Assembly (NCBI GenBank): GCA_003132205.1
Contig: PKWY01000027.1
Span: 154,340 to 218,339 of the forward strand
DNA: 64,000 nucleotides
Source of the DNA: Acidimicrobiaceae bacterium
GTDB taxonomy: Bacteria; Actinomycetota; Acidimicrobiia; Acidimicrobiales; RAAP-2
Direction: 5' to 3'
Below, piece by piece: positions 8,344 through 16,230 of this stretch. The notes beneath the pieces are model-generated. The model ran no database searches. It worked only from the letters and a program-made list of their open reading frames with translations, and was not told the DNA's origin. The first letter of the stretch is position 1. The number at the start of each line of letters is the position of its first letter. A program made the position numbers and the translations under genes.

Positions 8344-10013
8344 TGCAACAGAGCGTACCGAGCGCGGCCGACGTCCAGGCGACGTTCGTGGCCACCGTCG
8401 TTGACGAGTGGTGCCGCAGTGGGCTTCGTGACGTCGTTGTCTGTCCCGGATCACGCTCCACGCCCCTCGCACTGGCGTTCGCCGACCGGGGCGAACTAGC
8501 GATCCACGTGAGGATCGACGAACGAAGCGCCGGGTTCTTCGCCCTTGGCCGCTCGCTTGCGACGAGGCGACCGGTCGCGATCCTCGTCACCAGCGGCACG
8601 GCCGCCGCCGAGTTGCACTCCGCCGTCGCCGAGGCGGACCTCGCCAATGTGGCGCTGCTCGTCCTCACCGCGGATCGCCCGCCCGAGCTCCACGGCGTCG
8701 GAGCGCCGCAGACGATCGTGCAACGCAACCTCTACGGCCCGATGGTGCGCCGCTTTGAGGAGCCGGGCGTCGCGCGACTCGAAGCGTCCTCCTCGTGGCG
8801 GGCCCTCGCCAACCGGCTCTGGTCCGACGCGGCCGGGACTTCGGGCGCCCCTGGACCGGTGCACTTGAACGCCGCGTTCATCGAGCCCCTCATCGGAACC
8901 GTCTTGGACCTGCCAAGCGGTCGAGAGGGTGGGGCCGCGTGGCGCATCTTCGCCAAGCCCCACGTCAGCGCGCCTCGGCTGGACGTGAACGGCCAGCGGG
9001 TGCTCGCCGTCGTGGGCCGAGGTGTTGGTGCCGACGTCATCGCCCAGTGTCGAGAACTGGATTGGGTGGTACTTGGCGACGCCACGGCGCAGGGTTCACT
9101 CGCGTATTTCGATCCGCTCCTTCGTGACGAATCCTTCGTTGATGGGGCGAAGCCGGACGTGATCGTGCGCCTGGGAGGGCTTCCCGCGTCGAAGGTCCTG
9201 CAGGAGCGGATGCGCCTCTGGAAGGCGCGAACGGTGGGCTTGCTCGGGGCCGGTCCGGTGAACGACCCGGACGGGTTGATCAGCGAGTTCGCTGCGGGAC
9301 TTCCGAGCGGCGACGCGGCCCTCCTTCGAGCCGATCCCGGCTACGCCCGCCATTGGCACGCCGCGTCGGAGTCGGTGGGCGAGTACTTGCGGGCCAAGGA
9401 GTCCGACGACGACGCGCTCGATGAACCGGCGGTCGCCCGGATTGTCGTGGAACTGAGCGGCGACTTCGAAGTTCCGCTCGTCGTGGGTTCTTCCATGCCC
9501 GTTCGCGACGTCGAATGGTGGTCGGCGTCGCGGCGCGCTGACACATTCGCCAACCGCGGCGTGAACGGAATCGACGGCGTGGTGTCAACCATTCTTGGTG
9601 TGAGCGTCGCCAGAAGGGGAATCGGCCTGATCGGCGACGTGACCCTGCTGCACGACGTGTCGGGCCTGGTGGACGGCTTGGGCGACGCCGGAGGCACGTG
9701 CGTGCTGGTCGTGACCGACAACCAGGGCGGCGGAATCTTCTCCTTCCTGCCCCAAGCCACGTCGCTCAGCGAGGACCGCTTCGAGCAGCTCTTTGGAACC
9801 CCGCGCTACCACGACGTGGAAGCGATCGCCAGAGCGTTCGGACATTTCAGCACGACGGTTCACTCGCGACTCGAACTGCAGCGCGCCGTCACACACGGGC
9901 TCAGCGTCGAAGGGGTCACCGTGGTCGTAGCGCGCGTACCGAACCGGAGGGAGAACGTGGCGATCCATGATTCGCTCAACCAGGTGATACAGAATCGTCG
10001 AGGTCGTTCGTGA
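8343..10013 (+). CDS. menD: SEPHCHC synthase (menaquinone biosynthesis, ThDP-dependent)
   Basis: A ThDP-dependent enzyme of about 556 residues that joins isochorismate and 2-oxoglutarate. Seen are VCPGSRSTPLALAFADRG at the N-terminus, GSSMPVRDVEWWS and RGVNGIDGVVSTILG in the middle, and the ThDP/Mg region LIGDVTLLHDVSGL with VVTDNQGGGIFSFLP. Two starts are possible: GTG 8337 and TTG 8343. TTG is preferred because GAGGAG ends five bases before it, whereas GTG 8337 overlaps that ribosome site. The stop overlaps the ccdA start in GTGA. Confidence 0.93.
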   Translation: MQQSVPSAADVQATFVATVVDEWCRSGLRDVVVCPGSRSTPLALAFADRGELAIHVRIDERSAGFFALGRSLATRRPVAILVTSGTAAAELHSAVAEADLANVALLVLTADRPPELHGVGAPQTIVQRNLYGPMVRRFEEPGVARLEASSSWRALANRLWSDAAGTSGAPGPVHLNAAFIEPLIGTVLDLPSGREGGAAWRIFAKPHVSAPRLDVNGQRVLAVVGRGVGADVIAQCRELDWVVLGDATAQGSLAYFDPLLRDESFVDGAKPDVIVRLGGLPASKVLQERMRLWKARTVGLLGAGPVNDPDGLISEFAAGLPSGDAALLRADPGYARHWHAASESVGEYLRAKESDDDALDEPAVARIVVELSGDFEVPLVVGSSMPVRDVEWWSASRRADTFANRGVNGIDGVVSTILGVSVARRGIGLIGDVTLLHDVSGLVDGLGDAGGTCVLVVTDNQGGGIFSFLPQATSLSEDRFEQLFGTPRYHDVEAIARAFGHFSTTVHSRLELQRAVTHGLSVEGVTVVVARVPNRRENVAIHDSLNQVIQNRRGRS

Positions 10014-10753
10014 CGGTCGCGACGCTCCCGGCGTCCCTGCTGGCGGCGTTCCCCTTGGCATTCGCCGCGGGTCTCGTCTCATTCGTCTCGCCGTGCGTCC
10101 TGCCGCTGCTCCCGGGGTACGTTGCGTTCCTGAGCGGAGCGTCGGGGCGCGTCGAGGGCCAGACTGCAAGGGGACGGGCGTTGGTGGGCTCCATCGCGTT
10201 CGTGCTCGGCTTCGCCCTCGTGTTCGTCAGTTTCGGAGCCCTCTTCGGCGAGTTCGGCGCTCACCTGCGCACGCACGAGCGCCCGCTCGACATCGTGTTC
10301 GGCGTCCTTACGATTCTCCTCGGGATGTTCTTCGCGGGGCTGTGGCCGTCTTCATGGCTCCAGCGCGATCGTCGCATACACCGCCTGCCCCGAGTGTCGG
10401 TCATCGGCGCCGGGCTGCTCGGCATCACCTTCGGACTGGGCTGGACGCCGTGCATTGGACCGACGCTCGGATCGATTCTCGGTCTCGCGGCGTCTTCGTC
10501 GGGGGCCACGGCGCTTCGCGGGTCGACGCTGGCCTTCGTGTACTGCCTCGGGCTCGGGGTTCCCTTCGTCGTCGCCGCCCTCGCCACCGAGTGGATGGCC
10601 ACTGCCTCGACGTGGCTTCGTCGCCACAGCAAGACGCTGGGACTCATCGGCGGAGTCCTGCTCATGCTCATCGGAATCGCCGAGATAACCGGCGCGTGGA
10701 ACGCCCTGGTGCTGTGGCTCCAGGTTCATTTGCCGTCGTACGCACTCTTGTAG
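10010..10753 (+). CDS. ccdA: CcdA-type thiol-disulfide transport protein
   Basis: A membrane protein of 247 residues with six predicted spans of the CcdA/DsbD family. The two reactive cysteines are in SFVSPCVLPLLPGY (first span) and GWTPCIGPTLG (fourth span). It moves reducing power from cytoplasmic thioredoxin to periplasmic thiols, usually for cytochrome c maturation. The other System II proteins (ResB, CcsB) are not in the window. The GTG start overlaps the menD stop, so it probably shares that transcript. Confidence 0.9.
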   Translation: MTVATLPASLLAAFPLAFAAGLVSFVSPCVLPLLPGYVAFLSGASGRVEGQTARGRALVGSIAFVLGFALVFVSFGALFGEFGAHLRTHERPLDIVFGVLTILLGMFFAGLWPSSWLQRDRRIHRLPRVSVIGAGLLGITFGLGWTPCIGPTLGSILGLAASSSGATALRGSTLAFVYCLGLGVPFVVAALATEWMATASTWLRRHSKTLGLIGGVLLMLIGIAEITGAWNALVLWLQVHLPSYALL

Positions 10754-10767
10754 ATGGAGGGTTCTCG

Positions 10768-10773
10768 TAGACT
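10768..10773 (+). promoter_or_regulatory. Putative leaderless -10 box of tyrS (TAGACT)
   Basis: TAGACT is followed by six bases and then the ATG of tyrS, the recurring leaderless geometry of this window. No T-box or other leader is possible with this spacing. Confidence 0.45.
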
Positions 10774-10779
10774 TCGCCT

Positions 10780-12063
10780 ATGAATCTTCGCGAAGACTGG
10801 CAGTTTCGTGGGCTGGTCCACCAAACCACCGACGAGAACATCCTTGACCGACTGAGTGCGGGCGGGGTCACGGCCTACATCGGATTCGACCCGACGGCGC
10901 CGTCGCTGCATCTGGGAAGCCTGCTGCAACTCTGCAATCTTCGCCGGCTCCAATTGGCGGGGAACCGCCCCATCGCCCTCGCCGGCGGGGGCACCGGGCT
11001 CATCGGTGACCCGAGCTTCAAGGCGGTCGAGCGACCGCTGTTGACGAGCGAGCAGTTGGCCGCGAACGTCGAAGGCATCAGGGAGCAGTTGAGTCGTTTT
11101 CTCGACTTCACCTCCGACGCCGGCAGTTCGCGGGCGTTGCTGCTCAACAATGCCGACTGGCTCACCACCATTCCCCTCACCGACTTCTTGCGTGACGTGG
11201 GCAAGCATTTCACGGTGAACCAGATGGTCGCGAAGGAATCGGTGAAGAGCCGACTTGACCGCGATGATGTCGGGCTCTCCTTCACCGAGTTCTCGTACAT
11301 GCTCCTGCAGGCGTACGACTTCCTGCGCCTGAATCTGGACAACGACTGCACCCTGCAGCTCGGAGGTTCCGACCAGTGGGGAAACATCACGATGGGAACC
11401 GAACTGGTGCGTAAGGTCACGGGGCACCCGGCGCACGGGCTGACGTCGCCCCTGCTGCTACGCGCGGATGGACAGAAATTCGGCAAATCGGAAGGCGGCA
11501 ACGACAGGGTCTGGCTCGACGCTTCGCTGACCTCGCCGTTCGCCTTCCATCAGTTCCTCTTGAACGCCGACGACGCCATGTCGCCCGCGTTGCTTCGCTT
11601 CTTCACGTTCCTCGATCATGAGACAATCCTCGAACTCGACGAGGCCACGCGCGCGAAACCGCAGGAGCGACGGGCCCAGCGGGCATTGGCGAACGCGGTG
11701 GTGACCCTGGTGCACGGCGAAGAAGCCGCACGAAAGGCCGAAAGGGCCGGCGAAGCGCTCTTCAGCGAAGACATTGCTGGCCTGGACGAGTCGACGCTTC
11801 TCCAGGTGGTGGCTGACGCTCCGTCATCGACGTGGTCGCGCAATGAGCTGCTCGAGGGAGTCGAGCCGGCTGACCTTCTGGTTCGATGCGAGCTTGCGAA
11901 ATCAAAGGGTGAGGCTCGGCGTTTTCTCGAGCAGGGTGGCGTCTACGTCAACAATGTCCGTGTGGATGGATCAACGCGGATCGACGCCTCTCGCGCATTG
12001 CACGATCGCTACCTCGTCGTTCGACGAGGACGTCGTGAGCTGCACCTCATGGTCATCGCGTGA
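10780..12063 (+). CDS. tyrS: Tyrosine-tRNA ligase
   Basis: A class I aminoacyl-tRNA synthetase of 427 residues. It has the HIGH-like PTAPSLHLGSLLQL, the tyrosine and ATP pocket ALAGGGTGLIGDPS, the KMSKS-like KFGKSEGGN, and a C-terminal S4 RNA-binding domain (from about residue 365, with VNNVRVDGSTRID). The length and the S4 tail are those of bacterial TyrRS. It charges tRNA-Tyr in the cytoplasm. The stop overlaps the GTG start of the following lipoprotein gene. Confidence 0.96.
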   Translation: MNLREDWQFRGLVHQTTDENILDRLSAGGVTAYIGFDPTAPSLHLGSLLQLCNLRRLQLAGNRPIALAGGGTGLIGDPSFKAVERPLLTSEQLAANVEGIREQLSRFLDFTSDAGSSRALLLNNADWLTTIPLTDFLRDVGKHFTVNQMVAKESVKSRLDRDDVGLSFTEFSYMLLQAYDFLRLNLDNDCTLQLGGSDQWGNITMGTELVRKVTGHPAHGLTSPLLLRADGQKFGKSEGGNDRVWLDASLTSPFAFHQFLLNADDAMSPALLRFFTFLDHETILELDEATRAKPQERRAQRALANAVVTLVHGEEAARKAERAGEALFSEDIAGLDESTLLQVVADAPSSTWSRNELLEGVEPADLLVRCELAKSKGEARRFLEQGGVYVNNVRVDGSTRIDASRALHDRYLVVRRGRRELHLMVIA

Positions 12064-12497
12064 TTCGTCGGCTGACGGCGTTGCTCTTGGCGGGCCTCAT
12101 CTTGAGCGCGTGCGGCGCCGAGAGTTCGGTGACGGCGATGCGCACCTGGGTCACTCAGAGTAGCTTTCGAAGCTCACTGGTCGTTCTTTCGAGCGACGCC
12201 CACAATTCGGCGAAGGCGTTGGAGATCGCCTCGATGAGCAGCGCTAACCTTCACACGGTCTGCGCGGTGCTGCTGGTTGACACCGAGTCGGCCAATGCGT
12301 CGCTGCCGACGCCGGACGGTCAGTCCACGACGCTCTTGTCGAGCGCCTACACCAACCTGGGTGCGGCGGCCAATGAGTGCTACAACGCCGCCGCAAGCCC
12401 CGCGAAGCGCGCGCAGGCCCTTTTCTCCATGTCAAAGGGACTCGCCGCCCTCTCTGAAGCCGCGGCGCGGATCGACGTCGCCGCGGCGACGAAGTAA
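12060..12497 (+). CDS. Small putative lipoprotein of unknown function
   Basis: A protein of 145 residues starting MIRRLTALLLAGLILSACGA: a short charged N-region, a hydrophobic core and the lipobox LSAC, so cleavage and lipidation at Cys18 is expected. The rest is Ala/Ser-rich, probably helical, with a C-terminal AALSEAAARIDVAAATK helix. No domain was recognised. Translation is coupled to tyrS through a GTGA overlap, which does not itself explain a function. Confidence 0.7.
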   Translation: MIRRLTALLLAGLILSACGAESSVTAMRTWVTQSSFRSSLVVLSSDAHNSAKALEIASMSSANLHTVCAVLLVDTESANASLPTPDGQSTTLLSSAYTNLGAAANECYNAAASPAKRAQALFSMSKGLAALSEAAARIDVAAATK

Positions 12498-12506
12498 GAC
12501 CGGACT

Positions 12507-12734
12507 CTATCCGTCGTCTCGAGGCCGAAGGTCTATCTCGAGTCTCAAGATGCCGTTCTCCAGTGTCGCCGTGGCGTCACCCAGCATGGCGTAGTCCTGG
12601 AAGTCGATCTTGGCCGCCTCGAGGAAGAGCTGGCGTTCCGGGCCCTCGACGGGGGGTAGTCCTCGGCGCTTGACGGCCTCGGCCCTTTCTTGGAATCTCA
12701 GGATCATCTCGTTGGGATTAAAGGGTTCGCTCAC
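12507..12734 (-). CDS. Conserved hypothetical protein, 75 aa
   Basis: A small soluble protein that opens MSEPFNPNEMILRFQERAEAV and ends acidic and Arg-rich (LRLEIDLRPRDDG). It appears to be a helix followed by a small beta unit. No family was recognised. Support for a real gene is the -10-like TAACAT exactly six bases before its GTG start and its convergent fit between the lipoprotein and the next divergent gene. Confidence 0.6.
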   Translation of the reverse strand: MSEPFNPNEMILRFQERAEAVKRRGLPPVEGPERQLFLEAAKIDFQDYAMLGDATATLENGILRLEIDLRPRDDG

Positions 12735-12740
12735 GACTGA

Positions 12741-12746
12741 ATGTTA
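12741..12746 (-). promoter_or_regulatory. Putative leaderless -10 box (TAACAT) of the 75-aa gene
   Basis: On the minus strand TAACAT is separated by six bases from the GTG start at 12734, matching the TANNNT-N6-start pattern. Confidence 0.4.
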
Positions 12747-12850
12747 GAGGGGCGTGAGTCGATGCTCAAGTTGGTATCATGGCTACTCGGCTCAGTTCTA
12801 CTGAACCGCGGTCGCCGCCAGTTATGGCCTGCGACCAGTGAGGAGTTGAC

Positions 12851-13063
12851 GTGAAAAAGGGCCGCCATCGTCGGTTTGTTGAAGCTCGCGAACTCAAGCG
12901 CAATACCGGACCCCGCGCGACCACGTGCGATGAGTGCGGTGCGGCGCCCGAGGACGTGCACGCAGAGTGGTGCCTCGCCGAAGAGGACCGCTACGACGAG
13001 ATTCTTGGTTCTCTGCCTCGCACGTCATTCAACGAAGAAGACCCGCTCGCCGCAGAGAGTTAA
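12851..13063 (+). CDS. Small putative zinc-binding protein, 70 aa
   Basis: A protein of 70 residues that is basic at the N-terminus (MKKGRHRRFVEARELKRN) and contains CDECGAAPEDVHAEWC, a C-x2-C...C arrangement with a nearby His that could hold zinc. The second half is acidic. The GTG start has AGGAG at good distance. It has a leader of some 60 bases after a possible -10 TATCAT at 12775-12780. The stop shares four bases with the convergent Cys-rich gene. Function unknown. Confidence 0.6.
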   Translation: MKKGRHRRFVEARELKRNTGPRATTCDECGAAPEDVHAEWCLAEEDRYDEILGSLPRTSFNEEDPLAAES

Positions 13064-13800
13064 GCCTTGCGTCGAAGTACCGGGTGGGGCAGCAATGTCC
13101 CCTTGGGTTGGGTCGCCCGCTTGTCCATGTAGGCGAGCAGTTGGCCGTAGACGACCTTTCCCACCATGGCGGTGAGTTCCTCCGCCATGGAATCGACGAC
13201 ACGATTCTTCCCGACGAAGGCCCGCGCGTCTTCGGTGCACCACCAGTGAAACTCGTCGCCACCGGCGCCCCAGTCGCTGCGGTTCCATTGGGCGATTCGG
13301 GTGATGACGTGGCCACTCTCTTGAACCTCGTCGTCACGGCGCAACGGCAACTGCCAGCAGACCTCGGGCTTCAAGGGGATATAGCTCTCGTTGTTGTCAA
13401 TAGACATCACGTGCAGCGCGCAGCCGGGCCCGCGGTGAAAGTCGGGACGATTGAGGAATATGCAGGCGTCCTTCACCAGCTTGGTGACGATCTCCCCGTT
13501 CCTCTTCACCCGGGTGGTGCCCTCTTTGCCCTTGGCCCTGAACTGCCACTGGTCATCGGTCAGGTGCTTGGCCGCCTTCTCGACTCGCTGTCGATCCTTC
13601 TCGTCGGTGAAGTGCGCCCCGTAACTGCAGCAGCCTTGCACTAATTCGGGCGTGGGACCGGTGAGGACGCCCTGGCAACCGTCACCGAAGATGCACGTCC
13701 AGTTGCTTTCGAGGAACGTGACGTCGAACATCCATGTTCGCTGGTCTTTGTCGTCCTCGAAACTCACCCATTCATGGGCGTCGCGTGGTATTGAAGTCAC
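13060..13800 (-). CDS. Conserved cysteine-rich protein, possibly metal-binding
   Basis: A soluble protein of 246 residues with nine cysteines: WTCIFGDGCQG, a CC pair in VQGCCSYGAHF, DACIFLN, GPGCALHV, EVCWQLP and WWCTEDA. The clustering resembles zinc/iron-chelating YkgJ/DUF3109-like proteins, but I cannot confirm the family. It starts with GTG and has a -10-like TAGGTT six bases upstream, divergent from the nfuA-like gene. A link to Fe-S or metal handling is only suggested by that neighbour. Confidence 0.65.
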   Translation of the reverse strand: MTSIPRDAHEWVSFEDDKDQRTWMFDVTFLESNWTCIFGDGCQGVLTGPTPELVQGCCSYGAHFTDEKDRQRVEKAAKHLTDDQWQFRAKGKEGTTRVKRNGEIVTKLVKDACIFLNRPDFHRGPGCALHVMSIDNNESYIPLKPEVCWQLPLRRDDEVQESGHVITRIAQWNRSDWGAGGDEFHWWCTEDARAFVGKNRVVDSMAEELTAMVGKVVYGQLLAYMDKRATQPKGTLLPHPVLRRKA

Positions 13801-13806
13801 AGATAG

Positions 13807-13812
13807 AACCTA
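13807..13812 (-). promoter_or_regulatory. Putative leaderless -10 box (TAGGTT) of the Cys-rich gene
   Basis: On the minus strand TAGGTT lies six bases before the GTG at 13800. With the opposite TAGACT at 13843 it forms a compact divergent promoter pair in 54 bases. Confidence 0.4.
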
Positions 13813-13842
13813 GTTCGCGTGATCGATCTTGCGAGTCACCTC

Positions 13843-13848
13843 TAGACT
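13843..13848 (+). promoter_or_regulatory. Putative leaderless -10 box (TAGACT) of the nfuA-like gene
   Basis: TAGACT followed by six bases and the ATG at 13855; identical in sequence and spacing to the box before tyrS. Confidence 0.45.
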
Positions 13849-13854
13849 TGTGCC

Positions 13855-14508
13855 ATGACTACCGTCGAAACTTCTGACATCCTGACCCTCACCGACGAGG
13901 CCCGCAACGTTGTGCTCGATGCGCTGGGCAACGAAGACAACGGCGAAGGGCTGGCGCTCTGGGTGGAGGTCACGGGAACCCGTGGCGCGGGCTACGCCTA
14001 CGATCTCTACTTCTCAGATCGAGCCGACGCTCCGCAGGATTCGGCCATTGGCGTTGATGGCGAGGTGACGATCGTCATACCGGCGAACAGCATCGATCGA
14101 CTTCGCGGCAGTCGTCTGGAGTTCGCGAGCGATGGTGGCGGCGGACTCGTGCTCGTGAATCCGAACATACCGACCCCCGAGGAAGTGAACCCCGGTGTCC
14201 CCGCGGACATCCTGGCGCTCGGCATCGAAGGACCGATGGCGTTGTTCGCCGTCAGCGTGCTCGAGGAGCAGGTGAACCCTTCGATCGCCTCGCACGGCGG
14301 ACACTGCGACCTCGTGGCGCTCGACGAGGAGCAGAAGGTCGCCTACGTCAAGATGTCCGGTGGCTGCCAAGGATGCGCGATGAGCCGCCTGACACTGACC
14401 CAGGGAATCGAAGCGACGCTCCGCGACGCGATCCCGGAACTGACGGGCGTCATCGATGTCACCGACCACGCCTCGGGCGTGAATCCTTTCTACGCCAACG
14501 AACAGTAG
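13855..14508 (+). CDS. nfuA: NfuA-like iron-sulfur cluster carrier protein
   Basis: A protein of 217 residues in two parts. Residues 1-100 resemble a degenerate A-type (HesB/IscA) scaffold without its cysteines (ending RLEFASDGGGGLVLVNPN). The C-terminal NifU domain has the [4Fe-4S]-binding pair in KMSGGCQGCAMSRLTL, preceded by a conserved INPSIASHGG-type stretch. This is the NfuA arrangement: it accepts a [4Fe-4S] cluster and passes it to apo-proteins in the cytoplasm. The gene is monocistronic by appearance, 28 bases before aroC. The symbol is by analogy to the E. coli protein. Confidence 0.85.
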   Translation: MTTVETSDILTLTDEARNVVLDALGNEDNGEGLALWVEVTGTRGAGYAYDLYFSDRADAPQDSAIGVDGEVTIVIPANSIDRLRGSRLEFASDGGGGLVLVNPNIPTPEEVNPGVPADILALGIEGPMALFAVSVLEEQVNPSIASHGGHCDLVALDEEQKVAYVKMSGGCQGCAMSRLTLTQGIEATLRDAIPELTGVIDVTDHASGVNPFYANEQ

Positions 14509-14524
14509 GCCTCAGCGCGCGCCC

Positions 14525-14530
14525 TAGAAT
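14525..14530 (+). promoter_or_regulatory. Putative leaderless -10 box of aroC (TAGAAT)
   Basis: TAGAAT, five of six matches to TATAAT, followed by six bases and the ATG of aroC. It would drive the aroC-K-B-Q operon without a 5' leader. Confidence 0.5.
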
Positions 14531-14536
14531 TGGGAG

Positions 14537-15727
14537 ATGTTGCGCTTCCTCACTGCTGGCGAGAGCCACGGACCGTCACTGACCGTCATCGTGGAGGGTC
14601 TGCCGGCGGGGCTGCCAATAACGGCGGAACAGATCGGCGATGAACTCGCTCGACGGCGCCTCGGCTACGGCCGCGGACCCCGGATGCGTTTCGAGCGCGA
14701 CGAGTTGCGCTTGACCGGCGGGATACGTCACGGTCGAACCCTCGGCTCGCCGGTCGCCATCGAGATTCTCAACTCCGAGTGGCCCAAGTGGGAGCAGGAA
14801 ATGTCCGCCGCCCCGGGAACGCCGAGCGACAAGCTCACCAAACCCCGGCCCGGCCACGCCGACCTGGCGGGCATGCAGAAGTACGGCTTTGATGACGCCC
14901 GTGATGTCCTCGAGCGGGCGAGTGCGCGCGAAACGGCGGCCCGCGTCGTCGCGGGCGCTCTCGCGAAGGCCCTTCTCGCCACCATTGGCGTTGAGGTGCT
15001 CAGCCACGTCGTGCGCATCGGACAAGTGGCGTCGCCGGGCGATCATCGCCCGTTGCCGGGCGAGCTCGCCATCGTCGACGAGAACGAGGTTCGATGTTTC
15101 GACGCCGACACCGCAGAGGCCATGATCGGCGAGATCAAGGCCGCCGCGAAAGAGGGCGACTCGCTCGGCGGCATCGTCGAAGTCATCGCCTACGGCCTGC
15201 CCGTCGGACTCGGTTCGTACGTGCACTGGGACCGCAAGCTTGACGGCCTGATCGCCGGGGCGCTGATGAGCATCCAGGCCGTAAAGGCCGTGGAGATCGG
15301 CGACGGCATGCGACAGGCCTCCCAGCGCGGAAGCGTGGCCCATGACGCCATAGCGGTGGACGAAACCTTCAAGAGCGGTGGCGGCTACGTGCGACGCAGC
15401 GACCACGCGGGCGGACTCGAGGGCGGGATGACGTCCGGAGCTCCGGTCATCGCCAAGGTGGCGATGAAGCCCCTCGCGACCCTCAATCGACCCGTCCTTG
15501 AAACGGTGGACGTGGCGACGGGCGAGTCGGCGGTCTCATTCAAGGAGCGCACCGACGTCACCGCGGTTCCCGCGCTCGGCGTGGTCACCGAGGCGATGAT
15601 GGCGCTGGTGCTGGCGAACGAGGCCCTGCGCAAATTCGGCGGAGACTCGGTCGATGAGTTCGTCCGCAATCATGGCGCCTACGTGGCCAATCTGGGTTCG
15701 ACGGCTTCGGCCTCTCGCCCCGAGTAG
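14537..15727 (+). CDS. aroC: Chorismate synthase
   Basis: A protein of 396 residues, full length. It has the N-terminal signature TAGESHGPSLTVIVEGLPAG, KPRPGHADLAGMQKYG, the arginine-rich ASARETAARVVAGA helix, and RRSDHAGGLEGGMTSGAPV near residue 295. It makes chorismate from EPSP using reduced FMN. Chorismate also feeds the menaquinone pathway encoded upstream. It is the first gene of the shikimate operon and is followed after 2 bases by aroK. Confidence 0.97.
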   Translation: MLRFLTAGESHGPSLTVIVEGLPAGLPITAEQIGDELARRRLGYGRGPRMRFERDELRLTGGIRHGRTLGSPVAIEILNSEWPKWEQEMSAAPGTPSDKLTKPRPGHADLAGMQKYGFDDARDVLERASARETAARVVAGALAKALLATIGVEVLSHVVRIGQVASPGDHRPLPGELAIVDENEVRCFDADTAEAMIGEIKAAAKEGDSLGGIVEVIAYGLPVGLGSYVHWDRKLDGLIAGALMSIQAVKAVEIGDGMRQASQRGSVAHDAIAVDETFKSGGGYVRRSDHAGGLEGGMTSGAPVIAKVAMKPLATLNRPVLETVDVATGESAVSFKERTDVTAVPALGVVTEAMMALVLANEALRKFGGDSVDEFVRNHGAYVANLGSTASASRPE

Positions 15728-15729
15728 CA

Positions 15730-16230
15730 GTGGCGCTTCTCGTCCTCGTTGGCCTTCCCGGAACCGGCAAGACCACCGTGGGCAGGGAGATCGCGAGCAA
15801 CTGGAACCGCGGATTTATCGACACCGACGACCTGCTCGCCGCGTCCGTTGGCTGCACGGCCGCCGAGTACCTGCGAAGCGCCGGCGAGGAAGCGTTTCGA
15901 GCGGCCGAACTTCGCGCCCTCGAGGAGGCGCTCGCAGAGGACGCGATCGTGGCGACCGGCGGAGGCATCGTGACCACCCGATCGGCCCGTGAAGTTCTGG
16001 CCGGGGAGCGGACCTTCTGGCTGGACTGCAGTGATGACGAGATTCTCGAACGGGTGGGTGACGGCGATCGTCCGCTGCTCGGCGACGATCCCCGCGGCGC
16101 CCTCGTCCGTCTTCGCCAGCAACGCGAGCAGTGGTACCGAGAGGTATCACGGGTTTGCGTCGACGCGTCGGGGACACTTGACGACGTGGTTGAGCGGGTG
16201 CTGAGCGAGGCGCAAAGGGTGGGGCAGTGA
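15730..16230 (+). CDS. aroK: Shikimate kinase
   Basis: A P-loop kinase of 166 residues: Walker A GLPGTGKTTVG at residues 7-17, the shikimate-binding DTDDLLAASVGCTAAEY region, and GGGIVTT, the shikimate-binding Gly-rich motif. It phosphorylates shikimate with ATP. GTG start; the end overlaps aroB in GTGA. Confidence 0.94.
   Translation: MALLVLVGLPGTGKTTVGREIASNWNRGFIDTDDLLAASVGCTAAEYLRSAGEEAFRAAELRALEEALAEDAIVATGGGIVTTRSAREVLAGERTFWLDCSDDEILERVGDGDRPLLGDDPRGALVRLRQQREQWYREVSRVCVDASGTLDDVVERVLSEAQRVGQ

Noticed and set aside
10754-10779. T-box leader before tyrS
   Set aside because: Only 26 bases separate ccdA from tyrS, and the -10-like box leaves no transcribed leader.
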